From Sorghum bicolor (taxonomy: Eukaryota; Streptophyta; Magnoliopsida; Poales; Poaceae): a stretch of DNA of 64,000 nt. Of this stretch, positions 22,077 through 34,295 are shown piece by piece (within the stretch, counting starts at the first letter, position 1; every line of letters starts with the position of its first letter). Position numbers and translations under genes: made by a program. The notes below the pieces were generated by a model, which was not told the origin of the DNA, did no database searches, and worked only from the letters and a program-made list of their open reading frames with translations. The DNA is taken from NCBI RefSeq assembly GCF_000003195.3, contig NC_012877.2, positions 15,741,344-15,805,343 of the forward strand, in the 5' to 3' direction.

Positions 22077-22925
22077 ATGTCATCCACGCCAAAGGAACTC
22101 TGAAACAACTCCATAAGAATGTAGACAACCGATTCAAAGGGCATTTTTGGCTTTTCCTCTCGTTCAGCCTGAAGAGCATTGCTGCGGGATGAATTGATGT
22201 ACAGCTTTGTCTGAATCATTCCTTCAAATTTTGATAGTTACTGATAAAGTACTGAGTTGTAGAAAAGGCAATTGCGGTAGATCTTAAGGTCATAGTGATC
22301 AGAAACCATCTTGTGAAGAATTGTAAAGATTTGGTTTCTGAAAGTTGGTAGGTTTAAACTTCTGGTATCAAGTGGGAGAATGAGAACCGGCAAACCTGAG
22401 CCCGGGTGTAGGTGGTGGATTCCAGTCCACACAATGTTTTGATCTCATCAGAACCTTAGGAGACATGGATATATGAATGAGTACATATATGGTGGAGATT
22501 TTTGAATCATAAGCCATTTTCTTTCTGAAGCAGAGATAAGCCAGTAGTAGAGCGCTCTGAACAATGCTGTCTCTGGTTATTCAATTTTTCAAGTGCCTGC
22601 GTCTTGTTTAAAATTAGTTGCCTGCATGAGCATGATCCTTATTTTGGTGTTTGATGTTCTTTTCACATGATGTTCGTGTTCTTCATATAGCAGGAGTAAC
22701 ATCGCTTTGTATCATTTGCACGTCCATCTTGGGCAAGAAAAAAACAAGTTTTTGAAACCATACAAGGATTTAACTGACGCAATTCGTACAACAACTAATT
22801 GTTCCTATTAAGAAACAACCCAATGATACTATATGCATTGTTTCATAGTAGTATTCTCTCTATATATGACACAAAATATATGCATATTTCACACTTCAAG
22901 GAGTCCACCAATTTTAAATTTAACT
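22077..22925 (+). other. 3' UTR and downstream flank of the HINT4-like gene
   Basis: Non-coding sequence after the stop; no defined poly(A) site and no further gene. Confidence 0.45.
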
Positions 22926-23225
22926 GAAGGCCTGCTCAGTTCCCCATTTGGGCAAAAAAAATGTTTTGGCTTTGGCCCACCATTCTTGGAACTAAACACC
23001 ATCTAATTTTTTTTGTCAAAATTGTTGCCGTTTTGTGTTCTGAATTTTGGCCTCAAGAGCCTAAAAGGCCTCAAGAGCCTAAAAGAGCAACTTCATGTAT
23101 TTTAAACCCTGGAAATTTTGATATTTTGGATGAAAGTAAACACATCTATGAAAAATTTGGCATTTTGCATTTCATCATTCCAAAGTATTTGGTATTTTGC
23201 ATTCATGGGAACTAAACACACCCTT
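22926..23225. mobile_element. degenerate MITE-like segment
   Basis: It begins GAAGGCCTGCTCAGTTCCCC and ends CATGGGAACTAAACACACCC, loosely complementary ends. A 15-bp unit containing CCTCAAGAGCCTAAAAG occurs twice near 23050-23085. The classification is tentative. Confidence 0.4.
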
Positions 23226-23384
23226 ATACATATAAAAAAACTGTTAGACCTTGTTTGGATATTGTCGGATTCACCTCAATTCACATGTGCTGGAAGTGGA
23301 TTGGGGTAGAATTTAATTCAAGTTCCACTCTAATCCACCCTAACACGTGGATTGATGCGAATCCGAGGCCTTAATGAGGCCTTA

Positions 23385-23610
23385 GGCCTTGTTTAGTTCG
23401 CAAAAAATTTTAAGATTTTCCGTCACATCGAATCTTTAGTCGCATGCATAGAGCATTAAATATAGATGAAAATAAAAACTAATTACACAGTTTACCTATA
23501 ATTTGTAAGATGAATCTTTTGAGCCTAGTTACTCCGTGATTGGATAATGTTTGTTAAATAAAAACGAAAGTGCTACAACAGCCAAAAACTAAAATTTTTG
23601 CGACAAGCCT
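23385..23610 (+). mobile_element. GGCC-type MITE upstream of the C2H2 gene
   Basis: Begins GGCCTTGTTTAGTTCGC, ends TTTTTGCGACAAGCCT, and is flanked by TTA on both sides (23382-23384, 23611-23613). It lies about 400 bp upstream of the start codon at 24022, so it may contribute promoter sequence. Confidence 0.8.
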
Positions 23611-24021
23611 TTAATGTTTATGATACCAAATACACAGTACAGTACTTCCTCTCGCTTTGACTTTTTTTCATGGCGCCGCCTTTTTTTTCTGAGAGCAAAC
23701 CATGGCCGGCTTTCTGCGCGGGCTTGATGGGCCGTGAGATGGGCTTACCTCACAGCTCTCGTCTCTTTCCACGCGAGTTTCTAGATTCCGTGATTCCGTC
23801 CAGTCGTCGCCACACTCTCCGACAGCCCAAAGCAAGCGTCCCGGCGGCTGGCGACCCTCTGCTCCGGCGACTTGGTTCCCGCCGCCCCGACTCTGCCCCA
23901 AGCGAGCGCCGCGCACGTGTCGCCTTTGCTTCCTCTCCTCCTTGCTCCGGTCCCGCGCCGCCGCTTTCTGTCATCGTGCTGAGCTCCAGCGACGCGCCGA
24001 AGGGATCTGGGAACTTCGAGG

Positions 24022-27000
24022 ATGCTTTGCTGTGCTGGACACCTGGCGCCCCTTCTCCTCTTAGCACTTTTCTCTGTCTCATCCCTTCTGTTTGTCGACG
24101 GATCCCATCAAGACCAGGTACTAGTATACTCGGAGCTCCTCTTGCTGAATTCTAGATTTGTGCGCGCAATTCATACTTCTCCGGTTGTTATAGTGCACAA
24201 GCTAATGTTCTCCGGGGGTTGATTAAGCTTTGCATCGGTTAGATTCAATCAGTAAGGCAAGGATATACAATTTGAGCTTGAGCTGATTTGTGGGCTGTAG
24301 TTGAACGAATTCAGCCTGATCGGCTGCACTTATTCGGCAGCTGCAGCTAGTGTTTGAGCACATTTGCTGGCTCTGAGTTTAGTGCACTACTCAGGTTTTA
24401 TCTCATGGTGTATGTGCATACCAGACTATCTTCACAAATTCAGAGTTTAGAGGCCCTATGTTAGCAGTTCTGACTTGTGCAAGCTTATCTGATTACTTTT
24501 CATGCCTAGTTTACCCTCTCAAGTCTTCATTTTCTTACAAGGATCCAGTGCCTGTTTTCAATTTCAAAACTGGTTAGCTTATCTGAATTTTACTAACAAC
24601 AAAAGTATGAGATTGGTTATCTTGCAATCACTGGTCCAGATATTTCAGCAAATTATACTTAGGGTGCTTTTGGTAGGGATTCTGAAAACAGTCTCTCTCC
24701 AGAACTAGCAGAATCCCTACCAAATGGAAGCTGTTATTCTTTAGAAACATAATTAGTTTCTCTTCATACATGTTTCTCTGAGAAACCGAATCCCTGCCAA
24801 ACACTCCCTATTCGTGCAACTGGGATTCATTGCTTGAAACTAAATACTTATGATACTGCTACGAAATGTCAGAAAATCACTGCTGTGTCCCAGATCACTT
24901 GCCTTTCTATTGCCACATGAGCAATTATTGTTTTGTTTTATGGTGATACAGGAATTAAGAACGATAATGGTTACAATGGCCTCTTCCTAGAAAAACATTG
25001 TGTTATACAACTCATATGCACTTTTTTAGTGTTGCCTTTTCTCCACTGTTATCTTTGATGTACTCGTACTTATTCTGGCTAATGCAGAAACTGTTCTTTT
25101 TTATGCTTTAGGAATTCCGTGAAGCTGTTGGATCCAGGTACTGTATTCAAACACATAAACTGCACATTGAAAATTTTCATGTATTGTTATATTCTGTGTG
25201 TTCCACCTAAATAATATGGTTTTGTTCTGTGTGTGCCATTAGAATTTATAAGTAAGGTTCACACGAGCATTATCCTAGAGTAGCTTACTCCCTTGAGAAA
25301 TACTATTTAGATTTCTATGTAGAATTTGATACATGGACTATTGTCCTCTTCTATTCCACTTGATTCCAGAATTCTTCTTCAAACAAATCCAGATGCACAT
25401 GAGGTGCATTGCTCAAGGGAAAGGAGCCGTGCAGCTTGGGAAGCTATTGATGAGGTAGCACATGCAACCTAACAGTTCTATCTGTGGCTGCATCCTTAAC
25501 ATCGTTACATGTTGACCCTCATTTCTTTTGCAGTATTTGATGCCCTTCGTGGAAAAAGAGAAATATGAGCTCCCAAGCAAATGTAGACTTCGTCCTGATA
25601 ATGACATGTTTCGGGAGCAAGAGCAACATAAGATCCATTTTGATATTAATGAGTGGCATTGTGGCTTTTGCAAGAAAGCTTTCCGAGCAGAGAAGTTCCT
25701 TGATCAACATTTTGAAAATCGGCACAAGAATCTTGTGGATAATGTATGTTTACATAACTGTGATTATATTTCTTTAGTATATGTTTACTTATCCGGAATT
25801 TGATATTGTTTGTGCTGTTTTCACAAGCTACATTGCTACAACACAACATAGGCGAAACGAAATATAAAAGCTTACAATTATACACAAATGTATGCCAATC
25901 TAATCCTGATATAAACAATTATGATCCTCTGTAACAACTAGATTGTTTGCTTCCAAGTCTCCATGGTAGATACTTCTCTGAAATAATTTCATTTCTTATC
26001 AGCATAATCAACTGTAAATGTCGTGATGAAAGCTCCAAAACTGTCTCTTATTTTGACTTTCTATTGTGTCACTCTGAAGGGTATAAACTTTGACACTGAT
26101 ATCATGTTGTGAAAACAAGGCTGACTTTAGCAAATATATCTTGTGAAGTGAATAGTGAAAGAACAAATTAAAACTACTTTCAACTCAGTGGCAAATTTGA
26201 CAATTAGTGCTTGCATTGTGTTTGTGTATACCCTTGCATTTAAAATAAGGTTTTGTTTTCAGTTTGGCACTCAAAAAAGAACCCATGTGAGGATTACCAG
26301 ACATCTCTTTTTTCGCTCTAATTCGGACTGCAGTTTTCTACATATCCTTGATGGTGTGTGTGTTCCGTCATGTGTTTTTTTATTCAAAAGGCGCATGTGT
26401 GTTACTGTGTTTTATGTAAAGCTGTGAGTGTTGGGCTTATGGGTTTTGAACCCCTTTAATCTTAATATAATGATACACATCTCTTCTGTGTGGTCGAGAA
26501 AAAAAATCATAGCTTGATGGTCCAAATGTGTGTTACTGTGTTTACTAAAACTCATTGTTTTTTCATGGACACCATTCGGCAAATGCAAATCGTAACTTTC
26601 ACATACGTACAAGCTATCAAGCTGAGTTTTAGTAATTCCAGATTTCAGATGAAGCCAACTAATGAGATGCTATCTATAATCCAAAACTTTCACTGATTTA
26701 AAGTAATCTGCTTTCTAGCTGGAAAAGAGAAGAGATAGGAAGAACCTTTTATATTTATAAGCCTTCTTGGCTATGCACTTGAAGGTACCGAGTTAACTTG
26801 TTTTATTTATCCTGGTTGAGTCAACTTTATGTTTTTTTTCCCATAAGGTGGGTTGGTGGCTGCCATCCCAAAAATAATAGATTTTGATCTATTTTTTTTA
26901 GAGCGAAGGAAGATGCATGGCAGATCTATGCGGAGCACTCCACTGCGATCTGATGATGCAGTTCAAGAAACCAAAAAGTAAATGCAATGCCGCTGCAGCT

Positions 27001-28578
27001 ACAAGGAATCGTCATCTTTGTGAGGTTCTTATCATTTTTTTTGTATCTGATATAAATTTGTTTGGTTGGTTGGTTGTCTGCTATTTTGGTAACATGCAAG
27101 ATACCTATCTTATTCTGATAACTTGATTGTAGCTTGTGATGTTTCCCTGTTTGTGTAATGTTTTGGTTTTCCATATGGTATTCTACATATTTAGGGCTTC
27201 ATTAGACATGGCTCCACATGTTCTACCCTTTGTTTAAAACCACTGTTTTTGCATTGTGATACTGAGAAGCAGCATCAGTTCATACATGCAGGCACACTGC
27301 CACTGGTGTGGTTAGTTCATTTAATTAGATGAAACCATGTGAAGATTACATGTTTGTCTTCTAGCTCTGAATCAACTGGCTGCTCTGGCCAGCCTCTTCG
27401 ATATTAGCAGAACTGCGTTTGTCTTGAATCAATATTGAAGAATTGTGGGAAAATACGTTCCCATGGCTTTTGCTAGTTTTGTCTTATACTTTGTTTCATA
27501 TGGCAAACAATAAATGTGCTATCTAGCTACCTTCTACATGTGTTTGTATAATAGCAACGTTCAACTCTCTCCTTTTACTGGCAGAGCCTTGCCGACAGTT
27601 GCTTTCCTGTTAATCAAGGTCTTGCTGCCAGCCGTCTTCATGGTAAGTGGAACATGAGTGCATGTAATGATCACTCACTCGCATTTGCCTTGTTGATGTA
27701 CGCCTCCATATATTTTCGGAAGCAGCTGGTTTTGTAGAATTTTTCTGATGTAGTTTGTTTTGCAGAATTCTTCTTGCGCCAATTTTGTGATGCGCACACT
27801 TGCAATAAGGGAACTAAACCTTTCCCCAAAGGTGGCAGGGTGAGCAAAATTCTACCAGGAAATCTTACACTTTATGCTCAAATGCTTATCTTAGTTCAGT
27901 TTATTCAGCTTTGCATTAACCAATGAAGCTGCACCTGATAGATGCCACCTTTATAAGCAGTAGGTAGCATATATAGTGAGATGGTATCATTTGGTTGCTT
28001 TTCCGGCTAGGCTTTTAGTTTCTGGATAATGCACTGCCCTTCATTTTAGCTTGTTTCTAAAAACCTTGTTAAAGAATTCAATACGCCTTACTAATTTTGC
28101 AATCCTAGATTTTCACATATAAAAATGTCTGCTTTAAGTTAAAGCCAGTGCAGTAAAAATAGGTGTACACAGACATAGATGCTCAATAAAATAATCATTA
28201 TCAATTGAACTAAGCTTCATAAATCACCTTGTATCTAGATTTATTAATGGTTAAGGAATAATATCCTGGGAATACTGATACCTTGGTAGAGTTCAGAAGA
28301 GACCTCTTCATCTTATTGCTATTGTCTGCCCCTTTCTGCAGAAACAAACAAACAGGTTTTACTTGGCTCTCTGCATCTTGACCCTCATACTTTTGCCCCT
28401 GTTCTACCTCATTGTGTTCCTGCACCAGAGGTTTGCTCTATCTACTTTGTGATAATAACATTTCTTTTGTGTTGAGCATTTCCAGGACTCTCATATTTTG
28501 CTGTGCAGGGAAATGAGGAAAGGCACCCAAGATCTAAAACGGTTTTCAAAAATTGGGCAGAAGAAAAAGCCATCCTAG
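24022..28578 (+). CDS. secretory single-pass membrane protein with a C2H2 finger (9 exons)
   Basis: The exons are 24022-24117, 25112-25137, 25370-25454, 25534-25743, 26902-27024, 27585-27642, 27766-27839, 28342-28430 and 28509-28575 plus stop TAG. All introns are GT-AG, and the product is 276 residues. Residues 1-27 form a signal peptide with a leucine-rich core (APLLLLALFSVSSLLF). One C2H2 finger lies at about residues 112-132 (WHCGFCKKAF ... HFENRH). A cysteine-rich segment (RCMADLCGALHC, SKC, HLC, FCDAHTC) follows. A hydrophobic stretch at about 229-250 (FYLALCILTLILLP onward) is followed by a basic tail ending KKKPS. This predicts type I topology with the finger on the luminal side and a KKXX-type ER-retrieval signal. 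I recognise only a conserved plant protein of this layout; function unknown. Confidence 0.87.
24661..24809. mobile_element. 149-bp MITE in intron 1 of the C2H2 gene
   Basis: The left end AGGGTGCTTTTGGTAGGG is complementary to CCCTGCCAAACACTCCCT at the right. GGGATTCTG and CAGAATCCC words also pair inside. No coding sequence and no confident target duplication. Confidence 0.65.
26395..26543 (+). mobile_element. tiny 5'-truncated L1-type LINE tail with 18-bp direct repeats
   Basis: The 18-bp repeat ATGTGTGTTACTGTGTTT lies at 26395-26412 and 26526-26543. Between them is a LINE 3' end (CTTAATATAATGATACAC, then GTCGAG and an A-run to 26506) that closely resembles the tail of the LINE ending at 48680. 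About 19 bp of other sequence lies between the A-run and the second repeat. It sits in intron 4 of the C2H2 gene. Confidence 0.7.
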
Positions 28579-30689
28579 TTGTAAGTTTTCTGTGTGTGCC
28601 CAAAAATCCTAGAAGTTGTGTGCACTGTTTTGCTTGTAGCAAGTAACTATCCTGTGAAATTAGAACATCTCATGTTTTGTTCAACGAGCTCTTGGGTTTG
28701 TCTGTTTGAACTCTGGAGCTTGGACCACCAAACCATTTACAAGGCGCCAATGAGTTGTGTATACGAGAAAAATGCGCCAATGAGTTGTCAAAACAATTTA
28801 ATCAATACCCTAGGTTTTAAACTGCCGTAGTATTTTATCACATGCATTTTCACCAGTATAATTTAATTGTTTGTAGTTGCTAACTAAACCCATGTCATAT
28901 TCCCATGCTTATCATGACACCAATACATGGACAAAGCGAGGGTACATGTAGAAAAGCTGCGCGTGTCAGTTTGACATGGATAAATCCAGGGTGCGTCCAG
29001 ACCTAGGGACGGATGGTTTCGATTTTCAACAATTCGAGCGTGTACAACACAGACTGTTTCTTACTTGAGGGTTACAGCTCTTTCAATAACTACTACTCTT
29101 CTCTTCAGATCCTGGTGGTCTAAATCCAGCACAGACGACTGAATTGTAAATTCCCTATATTTGGTGCTCATGTCGTGCATGTCCCCTGCAGTCCAACAGT
29201 CACAATTCCTAGGTCCATGGGGCCAAGGAGCTGGATATGGAACGTGGTATACTACTTGTGAAATGTTTTTTTATAGGCGGGAAGATTTTTCCCTCATTTC
29301 CAGAACAGGAACAGTGCTGGCTTCGACCTTTTTTTTTTTGTGTTGTTTCAACGTGTAGATGCAAGCTTCAAGAGGCAAGCATGTGCAGTTTTTGTGAGCT
29401 TACGGCGATATTCTTTATCGTCAACCATAACTGAAGTCCTGTTGATAGTTCACCCACTGAACCACGGGTTTACATGATTTTATATATACAATCTTAGGAG
29501 GTAAAACGGTGTCGAATGATGAATCTGTAAGTTGTAATACATTTTCGTACGACACTTAAAAAAGTATACCCAATCGCTTTTGCCATCTGAACCGGTGAAA
29601 ACATCATGTTTTGCTCAATTTAGAAAATGGAAACATGATATCTTGTCGGTCCAGCAAATACAATTGATTCGCTTGGATCAAGTAAAAGCAATCGATGTCA
29701 ATTGATAGCTACTCATGGCTCCGCCAAGTGGATTAGTGAACGAGAGTTTCTGTATACTTGAGCTTATCTGTTGAATTAATCAGTCATTTAGCAATAATTT
29801 TTCTCATAATAAATTAGCGAATAATACATTCAACTTTGGTTTTTTAATGCAAGCGAGCACTGTGGTGCTAGTGCACCTTGTTTTATCTTTTCAGGGCAAC
29901 ATGTACCATTTCGCATGGGAGTTGTACAGCTACAGCAAACCCACATCCCTCCCCTCACGTCACTCTATTGCATCTCTGATGCCACCTTTGCCTAACTCCA
30001 TCTTCGCCACCACCGTCGATCATTTCTCTTCTTTTTCTTTCCTTTTTTCTATTTGTTTCTTCTTACAATATGGGTTTTCACAGTTTTTTGATTGACACAT
30101 AGGTTTCAACATGTTTGGCGGATTGAACCCACAAATTGGGTAGCATGTCTATGTTTTTATTGCTTTCAGAACGGGTTTGGCTCAACCCGTCATAACCATG
30201 TTGACTTCCACCAGGCATGGGTAGTGGCCGGTAGCCGGCTGCCAATGAACAAGGCTACTCATGCCTTCCCAACGCTTTAGGGTGGCGTGCTGCTTCAATA
30301 TACACATTGGCATCTATCCTCCATGTCATAGCAAAGTGTAGCTTGCTGTGTGTCAGAAGCTCTTGCTGAGGAGACAACAGCTTCATCTGATGAAAAGGCT
30401 AAGAAGCTATCGAGACGTGCGTTGTGGAGATGGGGCACCGACCATGCAGCACAATAGTGGAGAGAGAAACGAAAGAAAAGTGATATCAAGTACAGAGAAA
30501 GAGACTAGAGATAATAGTGAGGACCGAGGGAAACCAAGATGCCATTATTGCTTGCATTGAAGAACTACTAGCTTAGTAGTAGTTTCACCTTAATTTTTTT
30601 TGCAGGTTACTAATGTTGTATGCCTCCATTGCTGGTGCCCTCACTGCCACTGCTTTTGTCACATTACCGTGGCCACTCCTATGCACCAG
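28579..30689. other. 3' flank and intergenic region, no gene supported
   Basis: It contains the 3' UTR of the C2H2 gene and then AT-rich sequence. Short plus-strand frames at 29847-30560 carry no recognisable domain. Confidence 0.45.
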
Positions 30690-30965
30690 CCAGCATGACT
30701 TCCTTTTTTTTATCACTATAGCAATGCCCGCCCCTTTGTGCTAGGTAGTAAGAATGCAAGATTCTTTTTTTTGTCATTGTACCACATCCCGCCGCTGCAT
30801 GCGGAGACTTTTTTTGTCACTGTAGCATGCATGTCCCTACGTGCTAGGTGTCTAGATTCTTTTTTTTGTCAATGTAGAACGCCCATCCCAATGAGCTAGG
30901 TGGTAGAGGATTCCTTTTTTATCACTGTAGCACGCACGTTTTTATGCAGTAAGCGTCAAGATTCC
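30690..30965. repeat. diverged minisatellite, unit about 60 bp
   Basis: Five or so units share TTTTTTGTCACTGTAGCA, then a C-rich stretch, GTGCTAGGTG and AGATTC. Unit lengths vary by several bases. The conserved CACTGTAGCA word also occurs in the GGCC MITEs, so the array may have grown from a transposon fragment. Confidence 0.6.
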
Positions 30966-31152
30966 TTTACTTGAATATATAGGTTGGAAGATTACTTATT
31001 TATGAGAACCTTGAATATCTTGCATGCACTGCATCATGTTTCTAACTTGAGAGCCTTTCAATTAAAGTGACTCTTGTTATGTCCAATGTTTATCACTTGT
31101 TGATATGTTTCATACACTCCAATAAAGAAATTATACCTTCCAATGTCTAGAT

Positions 31153-31228
31153 CTAAAAGTGCATTTGCCCCCTACGTGGTTTTTGGTGTATTGATGATAC
31201 ATGTTTTGAATGAGAATTACTACATCTA
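31153..31228 (+). mobile_element. fragment of another Sirevirus-type LTR start
   Basis: AAAAGTGCATTTGCCCCC and GTGGTTTTTGGTG resemble the TGTAAGTGCATCTAGCCC start of the LTRs to its right, but the sequence is clearly a different family. It stops where the outer LTR begins. Confidence 0.4.
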
Positions 31229-33845
31229 TTAGTGAAGGACCTTGATGTCGCCTAGAGGGAGGTGAATAGGTGTTTCTAAAATATATCAACAATTAAAAAC
31301 GTGCAGCGGACTAGTAGACCGCGGAACCTCTGGGCTGATACGCGGAACCTCCTAGACGCGGAGCCTCTGGGCTAAGTCGCGGAACCTCCGGGCAACATAG
31401 AGTATTCAGAGCTGCTACACTTAGAGATCAAGAACTCAAGCCAAACTTGAAGGTGAGTTTGGTGATGCCTAGAGGCAAGTCCACAAAGTACCTGCACTCA
31501 CAAACACACACAACCAAGTAGATCGAGTGGAACATAGATAAATGCAATTCAAAATAGGAGACAAGAAACACGATGTATCCCGTGGTTCAGCTCGCCACCA
31601 AGGCTGGCTTAGTCCACATTGTTGAGGAAGCCACAAAGCCTTTGAGTCTCTTCCGACCCTATCCTCTTCTCAAGTTCAACACCGAGGTTGAGCTTGAGGG
31701 TTCCACTATGATCTCCGGGTAATACAAACTTCACGTGGCTCACCACAAGCACAGGAGGTCGTCGGGCAACGCCTAGCCCTCTAGGAGGCTTCACCTCCAA
31801 GAGTAACAAATGTGCAACGAATGCTTGACGCAGCCCAACAAGTGCTCAAGGGTTGATTTTCTCTTCATTGCTCTCTAACACTTGATTAACCACTAATCAC
31901 TCACTCACACAAAGAGAGGGGTTATAGAGAGCTCTTACAACGCTTGGAATAGGTTGAGAGTGAAAAGGGAGCCAGCAGCACGACCAGGAGATGTGGGATG
32001 GGTATAAATACTCACCCCACAAAAACTAGCCGTTGGTGATCAAAACTAGCCATTATTACCTATAGACCCCGGAACCTCCGCGTATAGGCGCGCAACCTCC
32101 GTGGCCTGGAGCCTCAGCGGGTCTCCAGGACAACACAAGTCACCATTCAAAAAAATTCATAACTTTTTACTCTGAACTTTGTTTTCGGTGAACTTGGACT
32201 TTCCAGAAAGCCTGTTTCGAGGGCTATCCAACCCAGCAGAGAACAAGCCCTAAAACCAACAAGTGCAAGTGTTGTGCAATTATGTTTCTCTCATGTTAGC
32301 ACTTAAGTTTAGTTAGTTTGAGCACTTGAGACTTGTCTATGATTCGTATTGCATCCCCTTGATAGTACGTCATATCTATACTCAAGGTAAATAGAATATA
32401 ACTATTTCAACCACTTGAGTCTTTAATATCTTCATATGCCATTTCTTCTGAATATCTCTTCATAAGGGGTCGCAATCACCTTTGTCTCATCTCTTTGAGC
32501 AAACTAACCTTGAGCATGTGACTTGAACCATTTCCATACATATGAGTTCAATTCATGGCTTCAAGTCACTTAAACAAATGATTTGATCTTCAACATAACA
32601 TGACTCCTCATATCTTGATTAGTTTTCTCGACTCAATGCAAGTACTCTCTTCTTCACCCTAGCCATGGTACCTCGGTGCTCAAGCTATCACTTGCCCTTC
32701 ACCTTCGCTTAGTCCCTCAAAGCCCTTTCCCTGCTATCTTCACCTTATCAAGCCATACTCAAGTCACATCATATTAAGCATCCATTGAAAACATTTCTTC
32801 AATATTATAATCCTTGCTTGAATATCTTCTAGATATGAATGTTAAGATCAATCAAGCTTCAATTTAGTTCACATAGAGACATATATGAATTAACATCAAT
32901 GTGGTCAAGCCAATTCATGATTTCTTATATCCTCTTCATTTTGGCTTGACATTTCTACACTCACATCAACCTCTATCTTCATACTTTTGGCTTGATCAAA
33001 TCAGTGCAAAGCGATTTTCCAAACGTTTATCCATACAAGCAAACCAATATGGAGATCGATTTATATCTGTAAGTGCATCTAGCCCTTTAGTGAGTTTTGG
33101 TGAATTGAATGACAACACAAATAAAGGTCTAATAAGTTTGATAAGTGTATCAAAGGTTTAACAAGAAAGCAAACTTCATGGTATTTCACATAATACTCAA
33201 ATGAAGGCCAAAGTTTTGTATAATTATAACTAAACCTTGATTGACATCAACACTCATATCAAGAAGATATTCAAGCAAGGATCAGAATACTGAAGAAATG
33301 GTTTTTCAATGGATGCTTAATATGATGTGACTTGAGTATGGTTTGATAAGGTGAAGATAGCAAGGAAAGGGCTTTGAGGGACTAAGCGAAGGTGAAGGGC
33401 AAGCAATGGCTTGTAGACCGAGGTACCATGGCTAAGGTGAAGAAGAGAGTACTTGCATTGAGTCGAGGTACTAATTGAGCTATGAGGAGTCATATTGTGT
33501 TGAGGATCAAATCATTAGTGGAAGTGACTTGAAGCCATGGACTGAACTTACATGTGTTGAAATGATTCAAGTCACATGCGCAAGCTATATTTACTCAAAG
33601 AGAGGAGACAAAGTTAATTGCATCCCTAATGAAGTGATAGTGAGAAGTGGCATATGAAGGCATTGAAGACTCAAGTGGTTAAAATGGTTATATACTTTTG
33701 ATCTTGAGTTTAGGATATGTCGTACTATAAAGAGGGATGCAAATTTAGTTGGTCTGAGGAAGATAGAATGCTCAAGTATCAAAACTAAATCAAAAGAGAG
33801 ACTCTAGCACTTCACGAGCACGTAGAATAGTTTTGTATGACTTGG

Positions 33846-34170
33846 GGTGTCGGAAGTCCTGACGTACGTCGAAACTGATGACGTATGTTGAAAGTGATGA
33901 CGTTCGTCGGAGTCTCGACACCTGGCCCTCTTGCTACCTCTGCTCGCGCTTGCGTCGGAAGTCTCGACATGCGTCGGAACTGATGATGTATGTCGGAAGT
34001 GATGACATTCGTCAGAAGTCCCGACACCTAGCCCTCCTGCTACCTTTGCTCGTGCTTGTGTCAGAACTGATGACGTATGTTGGAACTGATGACGTGTCGG
34101 AAGTGATGACGTGCGTCGGAACTGATGACACGTCGGAAGTGATGATGTGCGTCGGAACTGATGACATTGA
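33846..34170 (+). repeat. TGACG-rich tandem array in the LTR U3
   Basis: A loose array of units of about 22 bp of the form GTCGGAACTGATGACGT, with variants CGGAAGTGATGACG and CGGAAGTCCCGACAC. TGACG or TGACGT recurs many times. This is the core recognised by TGA-class bZIP factors. The array ends about 120 bp before the LTR TATA box. Confidence 0.75.
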
Positions 34171-34287
34171 CTGGTTTTGTGCAGACTTCTGACTAAGGTG
34201 AAAATAGTGTTTTTAGTGTTTGTCAGAAGTCATGAGATCCATGTCGAAACTTCCGACGTAGATCTGAGCGGTTAGTTTTCAGCTTCG

Positions 34288-34295
34288 TATAAATA
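34288..34295 (+). promoter_or_regulatory. TATA box of the 5' LTR
   Basis: TATAAATA within CTTCGTATAAATAGCTCTCC, followed by a CT-rich stretch suited to transcript initiation. The same sequence is preserved in the 3' LTR at 42045-42052. Confidence 0.7.
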
